Below are positions 1 through 7,871 of a stretch of DNA of 13,526 nt, piece by piece. Position numbers and translations under genes: made by a program. Location: contig CAYMOV010000066.1 in the NCBI GenBank assembly GCA_964392085.1, forward strand, positions 1 to 13,526, given 5' to 3'. Below the pieces are notes generated by a model, which saw nothing but the letters and a program-made list of their open reading frames with translations, was not told the DNA's origin and ran no database searches. This stretch comes from CAYMOV01 sp964392085 (GTDB taxonomy: Bacteria > Oederibacteriota > Muellerivitia > Muellerivitales > Muellerivitaceae). Positions within the stretch are counted from its first letter, which is position 1. Each line of letters opens with the position of its first letter.

Positions 1-234
1 CCAAAGGACCGCCAACCCGAGCACGGTGACGCACCAGACGGACGCGTGGAACATCCCGTCCCAAAACATGTTCACCTTGAGGTTCACCAGGTCGTTCGGC
101 GTTAGGACGGACGAGAGCATGTGGTGCCATTGGAGGATCTCGTGGAACAGGATCCCGTCCACGAACCCGCCGAGGCCCGCGCCCATCAGGATGCCGGCGC
201 TGATGAGCGGACCCTGCCGCGGCTTATCCGACAC
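1..234 (-). CDS. DUF2243-type predicted inner-membrane protein, N-terminal part (truncated by window edge)
   Basis: The frame begins at a GTG (232-234) and runs off the left edge, giving 78 residues. The visible sequence carries a glycine-rich helix (GILMGAGLGGFVDGILFHEI), then LQWHHMLS, then a second hydrophobic helix beginning near FHASVWCVTVL. The pattern G-x-G-L-G-G-F-x-D-G-I-x-x-H-x-x-L-Q-W-H-H is what I know as the DUF2243 family of small multi-helix membrane proteins, whose biochemical role is not established. Paired histidines in LQWHH could bind metal or haem, but that is inference. The start is supported by GGAAGGGG about eight bases upstream and by an 11-bp overlap with the preceding gene's stop, which implies translational coupling. 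Confidence in the family is fairly high; the function is unknown. Confidence 0.72.
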   Translation of the reverse strand, partial: MSDKPRQGPLISAGILMGAGLGGFVDGILFHEILQWHHMLSSVLTPNDLVNLKVNMFWDGMFHASVWCVTVLGLAVLW

Positions 235-466
235 GGGTGGGTCCCCTTCCCGGCCGGTTCCCCGGAAGTTCGACGAAATACAAGGAGAGGCCGATCGCCG
301 CCAGGACGAGGGCCGGGAGCGACAGGAGGATGAGGCGGTCGGCGAACCCGGGGGCCAGGATGCCCGAGGCCACTTTCGCGCGGCAAAGGGGACAGGCCCG
401 GAGGGCGTCGCCCCAGGGTCCCCAAACCAGGGCCGGAACCAAGACTCCCTTCGCGGCCTTTCCCAT
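224..466 (-). CDS. Small single-helix membrane protein with a CPLC motif, coupled to the DUF2243 gene
   Basis: This 80-residue protein starts at ATG 464-466, which has a purine-rich GGGGG a few bases upstream. An alternative in-frame ATG lies 13 codons earlier. Around residue 29 there is a Cys-Pro-Leu-Cys motif, and near residues 45-65 one strongly hydrophobic stretch (LILLSLPALVLAAIGLSLYF), followed by a short charged tail. The CPxC spacing recalls redox or metal-binding sites, but no known family is recognised. Its stop codon overlaps the GTG of the downstream DUF2243 gene by 11 bp, so the two are almost certainly one transcription unit. The role may be linked to the DUF2243 protein in the membrane; this is inference from coupling only. 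Confidence 0.55.
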   Translation of the reverse strand: MGKAAKGVLVPALVWGPWGDALRACPLCRAKVASGILAPGFADRLILLSLPALVLAAIGLSLYFVELPGNRPGRGPTRVG

Positions 467-731
467 TCCAGCACCCCCGGCGATTCGTTCGAGCGCGAAG
501 GCCATCCTACGACGCGTCCCCGGGGAATTGGAACGGTGGGCGGGTGAAAAAAACCCGCGAGGCGCCGATGCCCCAACGATCAATTTGAGACCCCGCAACC
601 ATTAATCCAAGGCTTTTGGTGGGGGGCCGTCGGGGGACCCAGCCGCCTGTATCCAACCCGCCTCCCAGGTGCCACACTGGGCAGGAGCCCCCTCATCCGT
701 TGGGGGCAATCCCTCGAACCGAAAGGCCGTC
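467..731. other. Divergent intergenic region with two small hairpins
   Basis: This 265-bp gap separates the minus-strand membrane-protein pair from the plus-strand gene at 732. It must hold both promoters, but I see no convincing -35/-10 pair. Two short inverted repeats are present: GCGGGT/ACCCGC at 540-545 and 553-558 with an A-rich loop, and GCCCCC/GGGGGC at 687-692 and 702-707, which ends about 25 bases before the ATG at 732 and could form a leader hairpin near the ribosome-binding site. Confidence 0.4.
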
Positions 732-1046
732 ATGAAATTCAAGAAGTCCCAGAAGAACGCCAAGGAAGCCGCCGCGAAGACAACTCCCGAAGCCCTCAAG
801 GCCGCCCTGCCCTTCTCGGGCGACGCCCTCACGAAGCTGGTCCGGGGATTCCACCAGGAGGACTCCGCGACCGCCGTCGCCAAGGCCGTGAAGGAACTGG
901 CGGGCGAGCGGGGTTACAAGGCCTTCAAGGGCAAGGCGGGCCAGGCCGAACTGCTCTTGGTGATGGAGGGCAAGAAACGCTTCAAGGGCCAGGCCACCGA
1001 CCCCAAGTCGGTCCTCACGACGGGTTTCGTGAAGAAAGCCGTTTAA
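732..1046 (+). CDS. Small lysine/alanine-rich basic protein, function unknown
   Basis: The product is 104 residues, beginning MKFKKSQKNAKEAAAK and ending GFVKKAV. The ATG at 732 is preferred over an in-frame ATG at 669 because GAAAGG lies about seven bases upstream and the basic helical N-terminus begins there. The protein is soluble, lysine- and alanine-rich and probably helical, with no signal peptide, membrane segment or cysteine. I do not recognise a family. A terminator follows directly at 1061. A decayed second copy of the 3' half, with the same terminator, lies at 8493-8666, showing the gene has been duplicated locally. Its charge would allow nucleic acid binding, but nothing specific shows this. 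Confidence 0.7.
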   Translation: MKFKKSQKNAKEAAAKTTPEALKAALPFSGDALTKLVRGFHQEDSATAVAKAVKELAGERGYKAFKGKAGQAELLLVMEGKKRFKGQATDPKSVLTTGFVKKAV

Positions 1047-1060
1047 TCCATCCAGAAACA

Positions 1061-1092
1061 AAAAAGCCCCGGGGTCACCCCCGGGGCTTTTT
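1061..1092. terminator. Strong bidirectional intrinsic terminator
   Basis: Arms AAAAAGCCCCGGGG (1061-1074) and CCCCGGGGCTTTTT (1079-1092) pair perfectly around a TCAC loop, followed by more T. On the minus strand the same hairpin also ends in a T run. It therefore serves both the 732-1046 gene (14 bases after its stop) and the minus-strand lyase/glycosidase operon (about 46 bases after its last stop). Confidence 0.92.
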
Positions 1093-1138
1093 TAATTTCA
1101 GTCTTGGTGGATGAGCCTCTAGACGATGACTCCGCCCG

Positions 1139-4100
1139 TTACCTCAGGATCAAAACCTTCGACGTGGCCCGGCTGTCCTGGCCCTGGGAACGGACGGAGA
1201 CCTCCACGTTGTAGAGCCCGTTGGACAGGGGCGCCCCCGCCGAATCCCTCTCGTCCCAGTACAGGGTGTGGCTTCCCGATGACCCGAACGATGACGCCGG
1301 CAAGGCGTCCGACCAGATCAACCGCCCCCCCAGGGTGTAGACCTTGAGGGTGACCTGCGCCGAGGGGTCCAATCCCGCGCCGGTCCCGGCGTCCTGGGCC
1401 CGGATCTCCGAGGCCGCAACCGTCCCGTTGCCGGAGAGCTGGACCGACAGGTTGGTCCCGTTGCCGGTGGAGGGGTTCGGGAAGGACGTCACGCTCGCCG
1501 CCGTCAGGGCCGCCGCGGTCCCGCTGGGTTCCTGGCCCCAGGCGAGGGCCCCGTTCACGTAGCCCGTCACGTGCGGCGCGTCGATGTAGGCCGTATTGGC
1601 GGCGAAACTCCAGTCGTTCCCCTGGGTCATCCCGCTCCAATCGCTCTTGTTGAATCGCGCCTGGACCTGGAGGGTTTGTCCGGGCTGCAGGACCATGCCG
1701 CCGGTGAAGGCGAAGACCATGGCGTTCGTCTGGCCCCCCAGGCCCGTGGCGGCCACCGTCAATTGGACGTTCGGGGTGACCGTGCTCCCGTTCGCCGTCA
1801 AACCCGCCCAGTCCACCCAGGCCTGGATCGTTTGGTTCGTGCAGTCGCAGTTGAACCAATACTTCACTTGGACGTTGTTCAGGGCGAGGGGCCCGGTCCC
1901 GGTGTTCACCACCTGGACCTGGGGGTGCGGGCTGTTGGTGCCGTCGCTCGTCACCCCGCTCAACAGCTGGACCTTCAGGTTCCCGGCCAGGGGAACCGTC
2001 GGCGTGAAGGTCGCCGTCGGGGGCACCGGCGTCCGGGTGAAGGTGGCCGTAGGCGGCACGGGGGTTGAAGTCCAGGTCGGCGTCCTCGTGGCTGTCGCCG
2101 TCCTCGTCGCGGTCCCGGTGAAGGTGCGGGTGGGCGTCGACGTGAAGGTCGCCGTCGCCGGCGCCGGGGTGGGGGTCGGCGACGCCGTAGCCGTCCAAGT
2201 CGCCGTGGGCGGGGCCGATGTCGACGTGGGGGTTGGCGTGGGCGGCGCGGGACTCGGGGATCCCGTCGCGGTGAAGGTGGGCGGCACGGGCGTGTTCGTC
2301 GAGGTGAAGGTCGGGGGCGGCAAGGTGTTGGTCGGCGACGCCGTTGCCGTCCGGGTCGCGGTGGCCGTGAAGGTCGCCGTCGGCGGGACCGGCGTGTCCG
2401 TCCGCGTCGAGGTGACGGTCGCGGTCGCCGTCAAGGTCGACGTCGGCGGCACCGGGGTGTTTGTCCGGGTCGCGGTGGCCATGAAGGTCGGGGTCGGCGT
2501 CGCGGTAAAGGTCGGGGTCAGCGTGGACTGCACAGTCACCGTGAACGCTTGGGTGGACTTCGATCCACAGGTGTTGGTGTAGGTCGCCGTGAAGCTGTTG
2601 GCGCCAACGCCCAAGGGGATGTTATCGATCTCCCGCGCGGTGGAATTAAACCCGTTGGGACCCGTCCAGCTCCAGGATCCGCCGGTCACAGGCTGGGGGC
2701 CCAGGTTGACCGTCGCGGGGAGCGAAGCGACCGTCACGCCGGCGGCCTGGTTCCAGGTCGCTCCGTTGACTTGGACATAAGGCGTGATCGAGGTGGGCGG
2801 GCAGGGCGTTGGAGAAACGGTGGAAAGGGGCGAATTCGTGGGGGTGGGCGTCGGATTCGAACCATTACCCGGCGGGATGACCAAAAGGACCATCTCATTG
2901 GGTTGAAGGTTTACGCTGAAGGTCGAGCCCGTCGCCTGGACCTGTCCCCCAATGGAGGCGATATTGGCGGGCGAGGGGTTTGGGTTGCCGTTGATCTGCA
3001 GGCCCGGCGCTTCCTGGGGCGCGCCGGTGGAGGATGTCCCGGAGGGCAGCATCACCCAGGCCTGGCCGGAGGACGCCGGGTTGAAACCCGAGACCGTCAC
3101 GTTGGCGGGCATGGGGGTGGCGGGGTTGTTGTTGACCATAAAGAGGGTCAGGTTCCCGGAAGCGTCCGTCGCCGCGTAGGACCGGATGGAACCGTTGCTG
3201 CTGGTGCAGGCGACCATGTTCTTCCCGAACTTCCCCGTCAACATGGGGAACACGTAAAAGTTGGGGAAAGGGACGTCCGTGGAGGTGTTGATGAACCCGA
3301 AATCGGGGGACCCGCCGTTCTTGGTGGCCCAGAGGTTGGCGCCGATCCAGCCGTTCTTCGCGGTTTCCAGCATCCATTGGGAGCAGAACATGGCGTTGAT
3401 GTATTGGTTCATCAGGATGCTGAGCCCGTTGTTGATGTTGTATTCGTCCATGTAATACTTGATCTGGCCGACATAGGACGCGCCCATGTATTGCGACACG
3501 ATGGCGTTCAGGCTGGTGGTCTGGCTCGCCACCATGCCGATGTTGTTGAGGGAAGCGGCGTCCACGGAGGAACCCGTGCCCGAGGGCCCGGGGTAGTTAT
3601 GGATGATGAGGTAATCGGGGACGATCCCGCCGTTCTTGCAGGCGGTCAGGACGTTCGGGGTCCAGTTGCTGTAGTCGCCCGCGCCCGGTGAGCCCACCGC
3701 GCCGACGAGGATGCTGGGGTCCGCGGCCTTCATGGCCTTATAAAAATCGACGAACTGCTGGCCGTAGGTCGTGCCGTCCGTATGGCCCTGTTCCCAACTG
3801 CCGTAGTCCTCGTTGCCGACGTCCCAATATTTCGCCCGGGCCGACCCGGTGTTGGTCAGGTTCCAGGTGACCCAAGCCGCCGCCAGGCTGACCGCCTGGG
3901 CATGGCTGTTCTGGACGCCGCACCAATTCCCGGAAAAGTTCACGATCGGGTGCATCACGCCGCCGAATTTCTGGAGGAAGGAAATGAACTGGGGGGTTGA
4001 AATGTCGTAACTAGCCTGGCAAGTGATGTTGTTCCAATTGAGGATATCCGCCCAGGACCCGCCCGGCCAACGGATGTTCCTGCTACCGGAAACCTGCATG

Positions 4101-4297
4101 GCGGTCACATAAGCCGCGTCGGAACCGTTGTTGGTGCCGACCCAAGGCGCCATGTTGTTGCCGTAGGTCTCCGAGGGGATCGTTTGGAGCGCCGAGGACG
4201 CGTTGACGGCGACGTTGGTTTGGGCCCCGAGGGGGCGAGGAACCACCCCCGGTACCATGATCGCGAGGGCCAGGAGCGTCATCCGGATCCGTTTCAT
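1139..4297 (-). CDS. Secreted clan GH-A glycosidase (alpha-L-arabinofuranosidase-like) with CBM3 and C-terminal sorting-like domain
   Basis: The product is 1052 residues. A signal peptide covers residues 1 to about 26 (hydrophobic core then LGAQ). The catalytic TIM-barrel type domain spans about 30-475. It shows RNIRWPGGSWADI at 73-85, the acid/base motif KYWDVGNEDYGSWEQ with Glu163, IIHNYPG at 231-237, and YYMDEYN with Glu285 as likely nucleophile, the arrangement of GH51/GH39-like clan GH-A enzymes. An Ig-like domain lies at about 505-590 (GPQPVTGGSWSWTGPNGF), a Thr/Pro linker at 591-770, a family 3 cellulose-binding module at 774-922, and a FlgD/T9SS type A-like beta domain at 935-1052. 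The ATG at 4295-4297 follows GGGGGAGAG. It is the second gene of an operon, 86 bases after the lyase. Residues 598-1052 are identical to the lyase tail. The exact substrate (arabinan side chains, or another hemicellulose) is inferred. Confidence 0.85.
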   Translation of the reverse strand: MKRIRMTLLALAIMVPGVVPRPLGAQTNVAVNASSALQTIPSETYGNNMAPWVGTNNGSDAAYVTAMQVSGSRNIRWPGGSWADILNWNNITCQASYDISTPQFISFLQKFGGVMHPIVNFSGNWCGVQNSHAQAVSLAAAWVTWNLTNTGSARAKYWDVGNEDYGSWEQGHTDGTTYGQQFVDFYKAMKAADPSILVGAVGSPGAGDYSNWTPNVLTACKNGGIVPDYLIIHNYPGPSGTGSSVDAASLNNIGMVASQTTSLNAIVSQYMGASYVGQIKYYMDEYNINNGLSILMNQYINAMFCSQWMLETAKNGWIGANLWATKNGGSPDFGFINTSTDVPFPNFYVFPMLTGKFGKNMVACTSSNGSIRSYAATDASGNLTLFMVNNNPATPMPANVTVSGFNPASSGQAWVMLPSGTSSTGAPQEAPGLQINGNPNPSPANIASIGGQVQATGSTFSVNLQPNEMVLLVIPPGNGSNPTPTPTNSPLSTVSPTPCPPTSITPYVQVNGATWNQAAGVTVASLPATVNLGPQPVTGGSWSWTGPNGFNSTAREIDNIPLGVGANSFTATYTNTCGSKSTQAFTVTVQSTLTPTFTATPTPTFMATATRTNTPVPPTSTLTATATVTSTRTDTPVPPTATFTATATRTATASPTNTLPPPTFTSTNTPVPPTFTATGSPSPAPPTPTPTSTSAPPTATWTATASPTPTPAPATATFTSTPTRTFTGTATRTATATRTPTWTSTPVPPTATFTRTPVPPTATFTPTVPLAGNLKVQLLSGVTSDGTNSPHPQVQVVNTGTGPLALNNVQVKYWFNCDCTNQTIQAWVDWAGLTANGSTVTPNVQLTVAATGLGGQTNAMVFAFTGGMVLQPGQTLQVQARFNKSDWSGMTQGNDWSFAANTAYIDAPHVTGYVNGALAWGQEPSGTAAALTAASVTSFPNPSTGNGTNLSVQLSGNGTVAASEIRAQDAGTGAGLDPSAQVTLKVYTLGGRLIWSDALPASSFGSSGSHTLYWDERDSAGAPLSNGLYNVEVSVRSQGQDSRATSKVLILR
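1141..2506 (-). repeat. Direct repeat copy A: shared linker-CBM3-C-terminal domain cassette
   Basis: The 1366-bp stretch 1141-2506 matches 4386-5751 at a constant offset of 3245. I found no mismatch in the stretches I compared base by base, and translations in overlapping frames on both strands agree. One edge is inside the stop codon (TAA here, TGA in copy B); the other is inside the Thr/Pro linker, where the sequences diverge abruptly after CGCGGT. It encodes residues 598-1052 of the glycosidase. Confidence 0.95.
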
Positions 4298-4383
4298 CGT
4301 CTCTCCCCCTTGGGATAGTCATTTACCTGCGTCAATCCACCGTCCGACTTCGCGGGACCAGGCAAGGCCCGGTCCTTCCCCGC
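4298..4383 (-). other. Short intergenic spacer between lyase and glycosidase genes
   Basis: Eighty-six bases separate the lyase stop from the glycosidase start on the same strand. I see no terminator hairpin and only the purine-rich ribosome-binding site near 4304-4312. This supports co-transcription from a promoter upstream of the lyase. Confidence 0.55.
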
Positions 4384-7300
4384 TCACCTCAGGATCAAAA
4401 CCTTCGACGTGGCCCGGCTGTCCTGGCCCTGGGAACGGACGGAGACCTCCACGTTGTAGAGCCCGTTGGACAGGGGCGCCCCCGCCGAATCCCTCTCGTC
4501 CCAGTACAGGGTGTGGCTTCCCGATGACCCGAACGATGACGCCGGCAAGGCGTCCGACCAGATCAACCGCCCCCCCAGGGTGTAGACCTTGAGGGTGACC
4601 TGCGCCGAGGGGTCCAATCCCGCGCCGGTCCCGGCGTCCTGGGCCCGGATCTCCGAGGCCGCAACCGTCCCGTTGCCGGAGAGCTGGACCGACAGGTTGG
4701 TCCCGTTGCCGGTGGAGGGGTTCGGGAAGGACGTCACGCTCGCCGCCGTCAGGGCCGCCGCGGTCCCGCTGGGTTCCTGGCCCCAGGCGAGGGCCCCGTT
4801 CACGTAGCCCGTCACGTGCGGCGCGTCGATGTAGGCCGTATTGGCGGCGAAACTCCAGTCGTTCCCCTGGGTCATCCCGCTCCAATCGCTCTTGTTGAAT
4901 CGCGCCTGGACCTGGAGGGTTTGTCCGGGCTGCAGGACCATGCCGCCGGTGAAGGCGAAGACCATGGCGTTCGTCTGGCCCCCCAGGCCCGTGGCGGCCA
5001 CCGTCAATTGGACGTTCGGGGTGACCGTGCTCCCGTTCGCCGTCAAACCCGCCCAGTCCACCCAGGCCTGGATCGTTTGGTTCGTGCAGTCGCAGTTGAA
5101 CCAATACTTCACTTGGACGTTGTTCAGGGCGAGGGGCCCGGTCCCGGTGTTCACCACCTGGACCTGGGGGTGCGGGCTGTTGGTGCCGTCGCTCGTCACC
5201 CCGCTCAACAGCTGGACCTTCAGGTTCCCGGCCAGGGGAACCGTCGGCGTGAAGGTCGCCGTCGGGGGCACCGGCGTCCGGGTGAAGGTGGCCGTAGGCG
5301 GCACGGGGGTTGAAGTCCAGGTCGGCGTCCTCGTGGCTGTCGCCGTCCTCGTCGCGGTCCCGGTGAAGGTGCGGGTGGGCGTCGACGTGAAGGTCGCCGT
5401 CGCCGGCGCCGGGGTGGGGGTCGGCGACGCCGTAGCCGTCCAAGTCGCCGTGGGCGGGGCCGATGTCGACGTGGGGGTTGGCGTGGGCGGCGCGGGACTC
5501 GGGGATCCCGTCGCGGTGAAGGTGGGCGGCACGGGCGTGTTCGTCGAGGTGAAGGTCGGGGGCGGCAAGGTGTTGGTCGGCGACGCCGTTGCCGTCCGGG
5601 TCGCGGTGGCCGTGAAGGTCGCCGTCGGCGGGACCGGCGTGTCCGTCCGCGTCGAGGTGACGGTCGCGGTCGCCGTCAAGGTCGACGTCGGCGGCACCGG
5701 GGTGTTTGTCCGGGTCGCGGTGGCCATGAAGGTCGGGGTCGGCGTCGCGGTCCTGGTGGGCGACGGCGGGACCGGGGTGGGGGTGCGGGTGACGGTGGGC
5801 GATCCCGTCGAGTTGAAACCGGTCAACTCCAACCGGATATAGTCGTATTCAACCGTATCCCCCTGCCCGTTCTTGGTTTGGTTCAGCAGGATGGTGTTCG
5901 CCCCCTGCTGGAGGTCGCCGGCCGTGAAATTAACCGACTCCTCCGACCACAACCCCTGGCTGCCCAGGCGGATGACCGTGTCCGAAGGCAACGCGGGGCT
6001 GCCCGAGAAGACGCTGTGGCCGTTGACCGTGTAGGTCTCCGAGTCGCTGTTGTGGGAGGCATAAGCCACGTAGAGGCGGGCGGTGGCTCCGGCCTGGGGC
6101 GCCTGCGCGAGGTTGAAGTGGATGGCCCAGGCGTTCGTGTTGCTGATCTGGGCGTAGTTCCAATCCCGGGCGGGGTTGCTGGTCCCGACCGTGTAGTTGA
6201 CGCCGTTGGGCCAGAGGGAGGCGTAATTCTGGATCGCCTGCGCCCAATTGGCGTAGTTGGGCAGGGTGGAGGTGAAGGGGGCCAGGGTCGCGTTCCCGCC
6301 GGCGAACTCCGTCGTGTCGCGGTCGGGGACGCCGATCTCGAACACCGTGGGGCCCAAGCGGGCGGGCGTCCAGGTCACGGTGCCGAGGTTCAGCCTCTGC
6401 CCCGCCGTCAGGGTGTAGGTCGTGGCGCTCTTATAGGTGCCGGCCGCGCCGGGTCCGAAGGCGTAAAGGTAATAGGAGGCGGGCGCGTTGTTCCAAACGT
6501 CGTTGGGCAGTACGTTGGGGATCGTGAAGGCCCCATCCGCGCCGGTCTTGACCCAGAACTCATAGGTCCGGCCCTGGACCTGGAAGTCGTCCCCGTTGTC
6601 CACCGGGGCCAAGCCGACCCACATGGAGGCGGGCGACGCCCCGGGATTGAGGGGATCGTTGATCGCCAGGGTGCCGGTGACCGTCGCGCGGCCCGAAGCC
6701 GGGGTGTAGACGTTGGAGTGGTTGAACCAACTGTAGGGCCAGGCCGCCTGCTCGGCGGCGGCCTGGGCCTTCGCGTCCGCCCAGAGGCTCCGAGCCACCA
6801 TGGACACGGGATCACCGGCGGATCCGGTGTATTTGTTGAAGTAGATGAAGTAAGGCCCGAAGGTCTTGGTGTAGGCCGTCCCCGCCGGCATGGTGTCGTC
6901 CTGCCCGAAGCCGTAATGCCCGCCCCCGAACATGTTCAGGAGCGTGTTCCCGATGTGCTCCGTCAGTTCCCGGTGGGCGGGGCCCCCGGTGTAGTACTCG
7001 TGGCTGGGGATGACCTGCCAGATGCCGACGTGCTGCGCGGAACTGGCCCACCCATAAGTGCCGAGGTCGCCCAACCGCGCGCTATAGCCGTACTTGCACT
7101 CCAGTTGGCCGTTATAGATGCCGCTGGTCCATTGGGTGACTTCCTTCGGCGCCCCTGAAACGCTGACCGAGCTGTCGTTGGGCGAGGCCATCGGCCTAAA
7201 CCGGTAGTCGTCCACGCAAAGGAAGTCGAAGGTGGAGCCGATGTACACGTTGGAACGCCATTCCCCGCCGACGTTCGTGGGGTAGGAGGCCGGGTGGTTC

Positions 7301-7770
7301 AGGACCGCCGTTGTGTAGAGGCCCTGGTTGCCGCGGGAAAGGCTGTAGTAGACGTCCACGTCCATGGCGACGTTCGTGGCGGCGTTGCCGCTCCAGGGGG
7401 AATGGACCATCACCTCCCCGTAGTTACCCCCGTTGGTGGAGGGGTTCACCAGGATGGTGAGCGTGCCGTTGGGGCCCTCATTTCCGTCCGCCATGGTCCA
7501 GTCGTGGTAGAACACCCCGCCGTTGTGCCCGCCGGAAAGGAGGTTCGCGCCGTTGAAGTTGAATTGGGTGATGTGGGCGGAGGCCTTGTTGATGAGGAAC
7601 GAGACGATGCCGTTTCCCAAGGTGACCGTGGACCCGTTATCGGTGATCGTGACGTTGGCGCCGGTGCCCGTGCCGCCCCCTGGGACGTTCGCGAGCGCGG
7701 CGCCGATGGGCGACAGGGCCGAGGCGATGAGGACCGCGGCCAACATGGATTTCAATTTCGACGATTCCAT
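4384..7770 (-). CDS. Secreted rhamnogalacturonan lyase (polysaccharide lyase family 4) with CBM3 and C-terminal sorting-like domain
   Basis: The product is 1128 residues from ATG 7768-7770, chosen because AAAGGGG lies upstream and a clean signal peptide follows (residues 1-28, ending IGAALA). The frame is open 68 codons further, but that stretch is not protein-like. Three PL4 modules follow: a catalytic beta-sandwich at about 35-350, a fibronectin III-like domain at 355-470 (ATVTGTLAI, DGAFTIPNVLP), and a CBM-like domain at 473-652 (RLGPTVFEIGVPDRDTTEF, EYDYIRLEL). Motifs KYGYS (Lys226), WQVIPSHEYYTGGP and LTEHIG (His272) match the family; Lys226 and His272 are the likely catalytic pair by analogy with the fungal enzyme. 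The Thr/Pro linker begins near 657, followed by CBM3 and a FlgD/T9SS-like tail. It should cleave the rhamnogalacturonan-I backbone by beta-elimination outside the cell. Confidence 0.9.
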   Translation of the reverse strand: MESSKLKSMLAAVLIASALSPIGAALANVPGGGTGTGANVTITDNGSTVTLGNGIVSFLINKASAHITQFNFNGANLLSGGHNGGVFYHDWTMADGNEGPNGTLTILVNPSTNGGNYGEVMVHSPWSGNAATNVAMDVDVYYSLSRGNQGLYTTAVLNHPASYPTNVGGEWRSNVYIGSTFDFLCVDDYRFRPMASPNDSSVSVSGAPKEVTQWTSGIYNGQLECKYGYSARLGDLGTYGWASSAQHVGIWQVIPSHEYYTGGPAHRELTEHIGNTLLNMFGGGHYGFGQDDTMPAGTAYTKTFGPYFIYFNKYTGSAGDPVSMVARSLWADAKAQAAAEQAAWPYSWFNHSNVYTPASGRATVTGTLAINDPLNPGASPASMWVGLAPVDNGDDFQVQGRTYEFWVKTGADGAFTIPNVLPNDVWNNAPASYYLYAFGPGAAGTYKSATTYTLTAGQRLNLGTVTWTPARLGPTVFEIGVPDRDTTEFAGGNATLAPFTSTLPNYANWAQAIQNYASLWPNGVNYTVGTSNPARDWNYAQISNTNAWAIHFNLAQAPQAGATARLYVAYASHNSDSETYTVNGHSVFSGSPALPSDTVIRLGSQGLWSEESVNFTAGDLQQGANTILLNQTKNGQGDTVEYDYIRLELTGFNSTGSPTVTRTPTPVPPSPTRTATPTPTFMATATRTNTPVPPTSTLTATATVTSTRTDTPVPPTATFTATATRTATASPTNTLPPPTFTSTNTPVPPTFTATGSPSPAPPTPTPTSTSAPPTATWTATASPTPTPAPATATFTSTPTRTFTGTATRTATATRTPTWTSTPVPPTATFTRTPVPPTATFTPTVPLAGNLKVQLLSGVTSDGTNSPHPQVQVVNTGTGPLALNNVQVKYWFNCDCTNQTIQAWVDWAGLTANGSTVTPNVQLTVAATGLGGQTNAMVFAFTGGMVLQPGQTLQVQARFNKSDWSGMTQGNDWSFAANTAYIDAPHVTGYVNGALAWGQEPSGTAAALTAASVTSFPNPSTGNGTNLSVQLSGNGTVAASEIRAQDAGTGAGLDPSAQVTLKVYTLGGRLIWSDALPASSFGSSGSHTLYWDERDSAGAPLSNGLYNVEVSVRSQGQDSRATSKVLILR
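4386..5751 (-). repeat. Direct repeat copy B: shared linker-CBM3-C-terminal domain cassette
   Basis: Partner of 1141-2506. It encodes residues 674-1128 of the lyase, so the two proteins share a 455-residue C-terminus. Beyond 5751 the lyase has its own linker (SPTVTRTPTPVPPSPTR), and beyond the stop codon the flanks are unrelated. The identity extends through third codon positions of the repetitive linker, so the copying or homogenisation must be recent. Confidence 0.95.
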
Positions 7771-7830
7771 CCCGCACCCCTTTGGATTGTTTTCTTTTGG
7801 ATCCCACCGAGAAGCCCAAAACCAGCGCGG

Positions 7831-7871
7831 CCGTTTTAAGGAGAGCCCGCTCCGTTGGATTTTTAAAACGG
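7831..7871. promoter_or_regulatory. Inverted repeat upstream of the lyase operon (possible operator or leader hairpin)
   Basis: CCGTTTTAA at 7831-7839 is perfectly repeated in inverted form as TTAAAACGG at 7863-7871, with a 23-base spacer. The spacer contains a nested GAGC-CC-GCTC palindrome (7843-7852). It lies 61-101 bases upstream of the lyase ATG, a typical place for an operator or a 5' leader structure. Which of these it is cannot be told from the sequence. Confidence 0.45.

Noticed and set aside
26..605. Several overlapping plus-strand open frames at the left edge
   Set aside because: They are antisense to the DUF2243 and CPLC membrane genes, Arg/Gly/Pro-rich, and explained by high GC.
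1596..2582. Long valine-rich open frame opposite the glycosidase linker (also at 4841-5842)
   Set aside because: It is the complement of the Thr/Pro-coding repeats, which lack stops by composition. It has no start signal and no protein family character.
1141..5751. Assembly duplication as the explanation of the identical cassettes
   Set aside because: Each copy has a unique flank on both sides and continues an intact, different reading frame, so a real duplication is more likely. Long reads would settle it.
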